In this document: one piece after another, positions 15,421 through 20,390 of the stretch
Position numbering within the stretch: the stretch's first letter is position 1
Layout of the letters: every line of letters begins with the position of its first letter
From: Herminiimonas sp.
GTDB lineage: Bacteria > Pseudomonadota > Gammaproteobacteria > Burkholderiales > Burkholderiaceae
NCBI GenBank assembly: GCA_014377155.1
Contig: JACMQD010000333.1
Coordinates: 1 to 20,390 of the forward strand
DNA: 20,390 nucleotides
Direction: 5' to 3'
Notes under the pieces: model-generated
Seen by the model: the letters and a program-made list of their open reading frames with translations, nothing else
Told to the model about the DNA's origin: nothing
Database searches by the model: none
Translations under genes and position numbers: made by a program

Positions 15421-17088
15421 ATGGCCAACTACGTATATACAATGAACCACGTCGGCAAGATCGTGCCGCCGAAACGCCAGATCCTCAAGGATATTTCCCT
15501 GTCATTTTTCCCCGGTGCCAAGATCGGCGTATTGGGACTGAACGGTTCCGGCAAGTCTACGCTACTGAAAATCATGGCCGGCCTCGACAAGGATATTCAG
15601 GGAGAAGCCACGCCGATGCCGGGCTTGAATATCGGCTACCTGCCGCAGGAACCGCAACTCGACCCCGAGCAGACCGTGCGCCAGGCGGTTGAAGGTGGCC
15701 TGGGCGAAGTGTTCGAAGCAAAGGCCAAGCTCGATGCGGTGTACGCCGCCTATGCCGAGGAAGACGCCGATTTCGACGCGCTGGCCGCCGAGCAGGGCCG
15801 ACTGGAAGCGATCATCTCGACCTCCGCTGGCGACAATCCGGAACAGCAGCTGGAAATGGCCGCTGACGCGTTACGCCTGCCGCCATGGGACACCAAGATC
15901 GGCGTCCTGTCCGGCGGCGAAAAACGTCGCGTCGCGCTGTGCCGCCTGCTGCTGTCGAAGCCCGACATGCTACTGCTCGACGAGCCGACCAACCATCTGG
16001 ACGCCGAATCGGTCGATTGGCTCGAGCAGTTCCTGCTGCGCTTTCCCGGCACCGTAGTCGGCATCACGCATGATCGTTACTTCCTCGACAACGCCGCCGA
16101 ATGGATCCTCGAACTCGATCGCGGCCACGGCATTCCGTGGAAAGGCAATTACAGCTCGTGGCTGGAACAGAAGACCAATCGCCTGAAACAGGAAGAAGCC
16201 ACCGAATCGTCGCGCCAGAAAACCATGGCCCAGGAACTCGAATGGGTGCGGCAGAATCCGAAAGGCCGCCAGGCCAAGAGCAAGGCGCGGCTGGCGCGCT
16301 TCAACGAGCTGAGCGAGCACGAGTACCAGAAGCGCAACGAGACCCAGGAAATCTTCATTCCGGTGGCCGAGCGGCTTGGCAATGAAGTCATCGAATTCAA
16401 GAATGTCTCGAAGGCGTTCGGTGATCGCCTGCTGATCGACAACCTGAGTTTCCGCATTCCGGCTGGCGCGATTGTGGGCATCATCGGCCCCAACGGCGCC
16501 GGTAAATCGACACTGTTCAAGATGATCACCGGCGTCGAGCAACCCGACAGCGGCGAGGTCGTCATTGGCGCCACGGCGCGCATCTCGATGGTCGACCAGT
16601 CGCGCGACACGCTGTCGGACAACAAGACCGTGTTTGACGATGTCACCGGCGGCGCCGACATTCTGACGGTCGGCCGTTTCGAGATGCCATCGCGCGCCTA
16701 CCTTGGCCGCTTCAACTTCAAGGGTGGCGACCAGCAAAAGATGGTCGGCAACCTGTCCGGCGGTGAACGTGGCCGGCTGCATCTGGCCAAGACGCTGCTC
16801 AAGGGCGGCAACGTGCTGCTGCTCGATGAGCCTTCCAACGATCTGGATGTGGAAACCCTGCGCGCACTCGAGGATGCCTTGCTCGAATTCGCCGGCAGCG
16901 TGATGGTGATTTCGCATGATCGCTGGTTCCTTGATCGCATTGCGACGCACATCCTGGCGTTCGAAGGCAATTCGCAGGTAAGCTTCTTCGACGGCAATTA
17001 TCAGGAGTACGAAGCCGACAAGCGCAAGCGCCTCGGCGACGAAGGCGCCAAGCCGAAGCGGATCCGCTACAAGCCGCTGACGACGTAA
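15421..17088 (+). CDS. ettA: Energy-dependent translational throttle protein EttA (ABC-F)
   Basis: An ABC-F ATPase that binds the ribosomal E site and gates the first elongation step according to the ATP/ADP level. The 555 residues form two ATPase domains. The first has Walker A GLNGSGKST (39-47), signature LSGGEKRR (163-170) and Walker B LLLDEPTNHLD with Glu188. The second has GPNGAGKST from 356, LSGGERGR and LLLDEPSNDLD with Glu470. Glu188 and Glu470 have exactly the numbers of the catalytic pair in E. coli EttA. The EttA-type arm and the long charged inter-domain linker (around 245-320, KQEEATESSRQKTMAQELEWV and after) are present, which separates it from Uup and YheS. The start at 15421 gives the usual MANYVYTMNHV N-terminus. 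Confidence 0.96.
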   Translation: MANYVYTMNHVGKIVPPKRQILKDISLSFFPGAKIGVLGLNGSGKSTLLKIMAGLDKDIQGEATPMPGLNIGYLPQEPQLDPEQTVRQAVEGGLGEVFEAKAKLDAVYAAYAEEDADFDALAAEQGRLEAIISTSAGDNPEQQLEMAADALRLPPWDTKIGVLSGGEKRRVALCRLLLSKPDMLLLDEPTNHLDAESVDWLEQFLLRFPGTVVGITHDRYFLDNAAEWILELDRGHGIPWKGNYSSWLEQKTNRLKQEEATESSRQKTMAQELEWVRQNPKGRQAKSKARLARFNELSEHEYQKRNETQEIFIPVAERLGNEVIEFKNVSKAFGDRLLIDNLSFRIPAGAIVGIIGPNGAGKSTLFKMITGVEQPDSGEVVIGATARISMVDQSRDTLSDNKTVFDDVTGGADILTVGRFEMPSRAYLGRFNFKGGDQQKMVGNLSGGERGRLHLAKTLLKGGNVLLLDEPSNDLDVETLRALEDALLEFAGSVMVISHDRWFLDRIATHILAFEGNSQVSFFDGNYQEYEADKRKRLGDEGAKPKRIRYKPLTT

Positions 17089-17097
17089 GGACCGGCC

Positions 17098-17127
17098 GCA
17101 CCCGCGCGCGGCATGGCGAGCGGGTGC
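17098..17127 (+). terminator. Hairpin after ettA, possible terminator
   Basis: An exact 8-bp stem GCACCCGC (17098-17105) and GCGGGTGC (17120-17127) with a 14-base loop lies 10 bases after the ettA stop. Only TTCC follows, so there is no T-tract. It may stabilise the ettA mRNA end rather than terminate on its own. Confidence 0.4.
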
Positions 17128-17141
17128 TTCCAGGCAATGTA

Positions 17142-17153
17142 TAACAATTGTTA
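17142..17153. promoter_or_regulatory. 12-bp perfect palindrome upstream of the PEP-CTERM gene
   Basis: TAACAATTGTTA is a perfect palindrome in an AT-rich patch about 40 bases upstream of a consensus -10 element. The position fits a regulator-binding site, but a short AT-rich palindrome can also arise by chance. Confidence 0.3.
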
Positions 17154-17167
17154 AATCGTTTAGCTAT

Positions 17168-17198
17168 TTTCCCGCAGCATGAGATTGCTTCGTATAAT
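17168..17198 (+). promoter_or_regulatory. Probable promoter of the PEP-CTERM gene
   Basis: A perfect -10 element TATAAT (17193-17198) has a poor -35 candidate TTTCCC (17168-17173) at a 19-base spacing. Transcription would start near 17205 and leave an untranslated leader of about 100 bases. The weak -35 suggests dependence on an activator, possibly at the palindrome 17142-17153. A separate TTGACA at 17210-17215 has no matching -10 downstream. Confidence 0.5.
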
Positions 17199-17306
17199 CG
17201 CGCCAGACGTTGACAATAAGGCAAGCTGGCCAACAAGGAGCCGGATCACCGTCAAGCAGATCGCCTACCCGGCGATTCCGCGCGACCCCTTTTACCGGAC
17301 ACCACC

Positions 17307-18017
17307 ATGAAGCTCTTCCCTTTTTTCGCGGCACTGGCACTGAGTGCCGCAAGCCTGCCCGCTACGGCGGCAATCGTCACCTATGATTTCTCGAATCTGA
17401 AATACCAGAACGGCAGCAACAACGGCTTCTTGCCAACGGAAGTGCTCAACAGCGGTTACTGGCGTTGTACCACCGGCGACCTGTGCAGCTCCGATGTGTC
17501 GTTCGGCAAGCTTGGCGGTGACTTGAAATACACCGTCAACGGCCTGACGGCCACCGCCACTGCACTGTTCAACGGCAATGCTGTCAGCGTGGTTCAGGAT
17601 GCCGACAATGGCTACAATGCGGCCAAATACCTTGGCGCCGGCCTGGGCGTATATCACCTCGCCAACGTCAACAGCGACGACAACATCACCGTGGGCGAAT
17701 CGCTCAAACTGACCTTCTCGCAAGCGGTGACACTGACGGGCTTGTCGTTGCGCTCCGACGGGCACAGCGCCGTTTTCGGCACCGGCGCAACGTTCCTGCT
17801 CAATGGCACCAGCGAGGCGCTGAGCCATGACCTGAGCAACCTGTCGTTCACCGGTACCGAGTTCACGTTTGCTTATGGCGGCGCGAAGGCTGACCAGTTT
17901 TATCTCGGCGGCATCACCGTCTCGGCAGTCCCCGAGCCAAGCGCCGGCGCGATGCTGGCAATCGGTATCGGCATGATCGGATTCGCCGCGCGGCGTCGCA
18001 AGACAAGCACGTTCTGA
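17307..18017 (+). CDS. PEP-CTERM sorting domain protein
   Basis: A 236-residue secreted protein. The N-terminal signal peptide (MKLFPFFAALALSAASLPATAA) is followed by a beta-rich, Gly-, Ser- and Asn-rich body with one possible disulfide (CTTGDLC, near residue 53). It ends with the exosortase sorting signal: VPEPS, a hydrophobic helix AGAMLAIGIGMIGFAA, and the basic tail RRRKTSTF. Such proteins are cut by an exosortase (EpsH/XrtA type) and released or anchored with exopolysaccharide; no exosortase gene lies in this window. The body matches no enzyme I recognise. The start at 17307 begins the signal peptide; GGAC about 6 bases upstream is a weak ribosome binding site. A strong terminator follows at 18043. 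Confidence 0.9.
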   Translation: MKLFPFFAALALSAASLPATAAIVTYDFSNLKYQNGSNNGFLPTEVLNSGYWRCTTGDLCSSDVSFGKLGGDLKYTVNGLTATATALFNGNAVSVVQDADNGYNAAKYLGAGLGVYHLANVNSDDNITVGESLKLTFSQAVTLTGLSLRSDGHSAVFGTGATFLLNGTSEALSHDLSNLSFTGTEFTFAYGGAKADQFYLGGITVSAVPEPSAGAMLAIGIGMIGFAARRRKTSTF

Positions 18018-18042
18018 CCGGTCTCCGGCAGTGCAGTACAAC

Positions 18043-18066
18043 AACGGCCCGTGAGGCCGTTTTTTC
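18043..18066 (+). terminator. Rho-independent terminator of the PEP-CTERM gene
   Basis: An exact 7-bp stem AACGGCC (18043-18049) and GGCCGTT (18055-18061) with a 5-base loop runs into a T-tract (18061-18065). It lies 25 bases after the PEP-CTERM stop and isolates that gene from the dioxygenase gene. Confidence 0.85.
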
Positions 18067-18131
18067 ATGGCGGGGGCCAAAAGCCATGCTGCTGCATAAT
18101 ATTGGCTTTCCAGCCGATACCTTTTGCCCCC

Positions 18132-18887
18132 ATGCTCAGCCAGCAGCAACTCGAAGAATTCCAGCGCGACGGCTTCCTGATCCTGCGCCAGCGCGTCACG
18201 CCGTCGCTGTGCGCCGCCATGCGCGAGGTGGACACCCGGCAATTGCAGGAGGCCGCCGAGCCGCTCGAGTACGAAGCCGAGGTCGGCTATCACGGCGCAC
18301 CGGCGTCACTCAACGCACCCGGCGGGCGCACGATTCGGCGCCTGCGTGGCGCCTGGGGTCGGCACCCCTGCTTTCGCGACTGGGCCACCGATGCCGACCT
18401 GATCGCCACGCTGGGCCAATTGCTGGAACAACCGGTGGTGCTCAATCTGGCCCATCACAACTGCGTCATGACCAAGCTTCCGCAATGGAGCAGCGCCACC
18501 GGCTGGCATCGCGATATCCGGTATTGGTCGTTTGCCCGCGCCGATCTGATCACCGTATGGCTGGCGCTGGGCGCCGAGAACGCCGATAACGGCGCGCTGC
18601 AGGTGCTGCCCGGTTCACACCGCTGGCAGCTCGCGCCGGAACAATTCGACGAACGCGATTTCCTGCGCACCGACCTGCCGCAAAACCAGCCATTGCTGGC
18701 GCAAGGCATCACACTCGCGCTGGAGGCGGGCGACGTGCTGTTTTTTCATAGCAGCCTGTTGCACGCGGCTGGCAACAATCGCTCCGGCGCGCGCAAGTTT
18801 TCGCTGGTGTTCGCCTGGCGCGGCGCCGACAATCCGCCGCTGCCCGGCACGCGTTCGGCCGCTGCGGGCGAAATCGATTTCCCATAA
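18132..18887 (+). CDS. Phytanoyl-CoA dioxygenase family protein
   Basis: A 251-residue non-heme iron, 2-oxoglutarate-dependent dioxygenase of the PhyH family. The iron triad is His126 and Asp128 in TGWHRDIRYW and His211 in FFHSSLLHAAGNN; Arg221 (GARKF) is placed to bind 2-oxoglutarate. The N-terminus has the usual LEEFQRDGFLILRQRV opening, and ADNGALQVLPGSHRW (about 151-165) is a typical core segment. The substrate is unknown: family members hydroxylate acyl-CoAs, amino acids, ectoine or other small molecules. The start at 18132 is preferred because homology begins there, and the frame's extension to 18051 runs into the preceding terminator; no strong ribosome binding site is seen. A CATAAT at 18095-18100 could be its -10 element. 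It stands alone between terminators, convergent with the HD-GYP gene. Confidence 0.88.
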   Translation: MLSQQQLEEFQRDGFLILRQRVTPSLCAAMREVDTRQLQEAAEPLEYEAEVGYHGAPASLNAPGGRTIRRLRGAWGRHPCFRDWATDADLIATLGQLLEQPVVLNLAHHNCVMTKLPQWSSATGWHRDIRYWSFARADLITVWLALGAENADNGALQVLPGSHRWQLAPEQFDERDFLRTDLPQNQPLLAQGITLALEAGDVLFFHSSLLHAAGNNRSGARKFSLVFAWRGADNPPLPGTRSAAAGEIDFP

Positions 18888-18916
18888 AAAAACCCCCGGC
18901 ACATGTGCCAGGGGTT
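18885..18916 (-). terminator. Strong rho-independent terminator, minus strand
   Basis: On the minus strand AACCCC-U-GGCA pairs with UGCC-G-GGGGUU around a 4-base loop (plus-strand 18891-18915), followed by seven T (18892 down to 18886). The single mismatched position is a wobble pair only on the minus strand, and the plus strand lacks a T-tract, so it serves the HD-GYP gene or the candidate small RNA. The T-tract overlaps the dioxygenase stop codon. Confidence 0.82.
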
Positions 18917-19030
18917 GAAATCCACACCGGGAGGTGTGGGCAGGGAATCGGGCCAACTGGCGCGCGAAGAATCAGCACGCAGCCAGAGAGTAGGCCCGGC
19001 AACCCGTCCAGTCTGTTACTTACCCCACAC
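18885..19030 (-). ncRNA. Candidate structured small RNA
   Basis: The gap between the convergent dioxygenase and HD-GYP genes folds strongly when read on the minus strand. Nested stems are GTGTGGG/CCCACAC (plus-strand 19024-19030 with 18934-18940), CGGGCC/GGCCCG (18993-18998 with 18949-18954) and CTGGC/GCCAG (18982-18986 with 18957-18961), enclosing a small loop. A separate hairpin CACACC/GGTGTG (18923-18928 with 18933-18938) shares bases with the outer stem, so the two exclude each other. A terminator closes the transcript and a promoter-like pair lies just upstream, giving about 145 nt. The rod shape with an open bubble recalls 6S RNA, but I cannot confirm any family. It could instead be the 3' untranslated region of the HD-GYP mRNA. 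Confidence 0.4.
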
Positions 19031-19035
19031 AGGCA

Positions 19036-19064
19036 ATGATGTTTTTGGCAAGGCCGCGCGACAA
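19036..19064 (-). promoter_or_regulatory. Candidate promoter of the small RNA
   Basis: On the minus strand a -35-like TTGTCG (19064-19059) and a -10-like CATCAT (19041-19036) are exactly 17 bases apart; each matches the consensus at four of six positions. Transcription would begin near G19030, the first base of the outer stem of the candidate small RNA. The match is modest and could be chance. Confidence 0.33.
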
Positions 19065-19069
19065 TGGCG

Positions 19070-20362
19070 TCAGCTGGGCGCCTTGGGCGTCGCGCCATCG
19101 CGCGATTCGAAGTAGTAGGTCATCCGTTTACGCGGACTGAGGTAGGCATGGACTTCCTTGGACAGCTGCGACGGCTTCAGGCTGGCCGCCACCGACAGCG
19201 CCGATTCCTGCTCCAGATCGAGGATGGTGGCCTCGTCCTTCGGCACCGCCGGATCATAAATCAGCACCCATGGCCGCAATGGCTTTGACGCATTGACGGA
19301 CACCACCATGCCCAGCGTATCGTCGGACAGCCGCACGATCGTGCCAGGCGGATAAATCCCCAGGCAGCGAATGAACAGGTTCAGCGGGCCGCTCTCGAAC
19401 TGGGCGCGGCGCTGCGTAAACATGGTCGACAGCGCTTCATACGGGCTGACCGAATCGAGCGGGTTTTGCTGGTTGCACAGATTGTCGTATTCGTTGACGA
19501 TCACCACCAGCGCCGCCAGCGGCGAAATGCGGTCACTCTTCAAGTGGCCGGGATAGCCACTACCGTCGGCGTGTTCGTGATGCTGGATGATGATGTCGAT
19601 GGCCTGTTTCGACAGCCCGAGTTTGGCGCCGATGGTCTGCCCATAGGCGCAATGCAATTCCAGCAGGTTGCGCTCGGCGCGGCTTTTTGGCTCGGTCTTG
19701 TGCAGCACCCGGCCCGGGATGTCGATCTTGCCGATGTCGTGAAAAATGCAGCCGATGCCGAGCTGCTTGATGTCCGCCGGGCTGATCCCGACTTCGCGCG
19801 CCAGCAGCATCGCCAGCACCGAGACGTTCAGCGAATGGAAATACTGATCTTCGCCAATGGTCTTGTCGTTCATTAAATGAATCGCAATATCCTTGTGCGA
19901 CAGGATCGCATCGAGCATCTGCTCGACCAGCTTTTCGGCATCGGCATGCGCCTCATGCGGCCGTGCGAACAGCTTGACATTGATGTCCTTGAGCGCGCCG
20001 GCGGCCTTGATGAAGGCGGTTTCGCATTCGGCGGTTTCGTTGCGCTGCTGCCGGATGCGCTCGCGCCGCGCCTGGCGCCCGGCTTCCAGCCGCATCTGCT
20101 CTTCGGTCAGCGGCACCACCACAGCGACCGCCACCGGCGGCTTGACCGTGTCGGGCAAGGGCGCCACATCCGATCGGTTCGGATCGACCCGGATCTTCTT
20201 GATGCCTAGCTTGCGAATGGCCTTGATCTGGTCGACGTTCTTGATCTTGAAACTGTTGAGCGGAAAATCGTGCTCCAGCCAGTTCAGGTCCAGACACACG
20301 TACAGGCCGACACACAATCGGTCGGCCGCGATGTAGGTGGTTCCAGGTTGCTCATCGTTCAT
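19070..20362 (-). CDS. HD-GYP domain c-di-GMP phosphodiesterase
   Basis: A 430-residue signalling protein that probably hydrolyses cyclic di-GMP, lowering its level and so favouring motility over biofilm. The N-terminal part (about 8-140) resembles DUF3391, the usual partner of HD-GYP domains, including AADRLCVGLYVCLDLNWLEHDFP and a KNVDQIKAIRKLGIKKIRVDP segment, followed by a charged helix. The HD-GYP domain (about 145-345) keeps His176 (YFHSLNVS), the HD pair His208-Asp209 in FHDIGKID, His261-His262, and DGSGYPG (266-272) as the GYP motif, so it should be active. The IYPPGTIVRLSD segment (336-347) is typical of the domain's end. The ATG at 20362 gives a complete N-terminus; the bases upstream run off the window. 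No transmembrane segment is seen, so it acts in the cytosol. Confidence 0.93.
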   Translation of the reverse strand: MNDEQPGTTYIAADRLCVGLYVCLDLNWLEHDFPLNSFKIKNVDQIKAIRKLGIKKIRVDPNRSDVAPLPDTVKPPVAVAVVVPLTEEQMRLEAGRQARRERIRQQRNETAECETAFIKAAGALKDINVKLFARPHEAHADAEKLVEQMLDAILSHKDIAIHLMNDKTIGEDQYFHSLNVSVLAMLLAREVGISPADIKQLGIGCIFHDIGKIDIPGRVLHKTEPKSRAERNLLELHCAYGQTIGAKLGLSKQAIDIIIQHHEHADGSGYPGHLKSDRISPLAALVVIVNEYDNLCNQQNPLDSVSPYEALSTMFTQRRAQFESGPLNLFIRCLGIYPPGTIVRLSDDTLGMVVSVNASKPLRPWVLIYDPAVPKDEATILDLEQESALSVAASLKPSQLSKEVHAYLSPRKRMTYYFESRDGATPKAPS

Positions 20363-20390
20363 AAGTTTTCAGCGAAATGATGAGGTCAGC

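Noticed and set aside
17210..17215. A perfect TTGACA that could be a -35 element.
   Set aside because: Nothing resembling a -10 lies 16-18 bases downstream, so the TATAAT at 17193 is the better promoter core.
18916..19035. A possible cobalamin riboswitch, tRNA or 4.5S RNA in the gap before the HD-GYP gene's end.
   Set aside because: The conserved boxes of these RNAs are absent on both strands; only generic stems and a terminator remain.

Overview
This is a GC-rich, densely coded chromosomal segment from a betaproteobacterium. Order Burkholderiales is likely, and family Oxalobacteraceae or a close relative is my best guess. The inference rests on two small-protein families typical of that order (DUF3717 and DUF4148), a PEP-CTERM exported protein, a fused isobutyryl-CoA mutase (IcmF), and the codon and GC style. 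No rRNA, tRNA, CRISPR array, transposase or prophage gene is visible.

Left part (1-3421): hypoxanthine-guanine phosphoribosyltransferase is followed by a convergent minus-strand group: a nitronate monooxygenase-like flavoprotein, a DUF1330 protein coupled to it, and a small hydrophilic protein. Divergent from that group is a crotonase carrying all three acidic residues of delta(3,5)-delta(2,4)-dienoyl-CoA isomerases.

Island (about 3422-5347): base composition falls visibly and coding becomes sparse. The island holds a repeated CGTGCAG motif, a doubtful short ORF, a lipoprotein-like membrane protein of unknown family starting at TTG, and a DUF5329-like secreted protein that stops short where the GC-rich sequence resumes. 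It looks like accessory DNA or a decayed insertion.

Middle (5348-12228): an MBL-fold hydrolase is divergent from icmF, a 1094-residue adenosylcobalamin-dependent isobutyryl-CoA mutase fused to its own G-protein chaperone. icmF is preceded by an inverted repeat that overlaps a likely promoter in the style of MerR-family operators. On the minus strand follow an XPNPEP1-type aminopeptidase P coupled to a DUF3717 gene, and a DUF4148 periplasmic protein with its own terminator.

Right part (12548-20362): an unrecognised membrane protein with coiled coil and two zinc ribbons, a Dph6-like PP-loop ATPase, the transporter RarD, the ribosome-associated ABC-F protein EttA, a PEP-CTERM protein, a phytanoyl-CoA dioxygenase-like enzyme, and a minus-strand HD-GYP c-di-GMP phosphodiesterase. 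Between the last two, on the minus strand, lies a candidate structured small RNA of about 145 nt with a plausible promoter, nested stems, mutually exclusive hairpins and a strong terminator.

Most genes are ordinary housekeeping or acyl-CoA metabolism. The best leads are the candidate small RNA, the icmF operator, the island with its truncated edge, and the orphan zinc-ribbon membrane protein.
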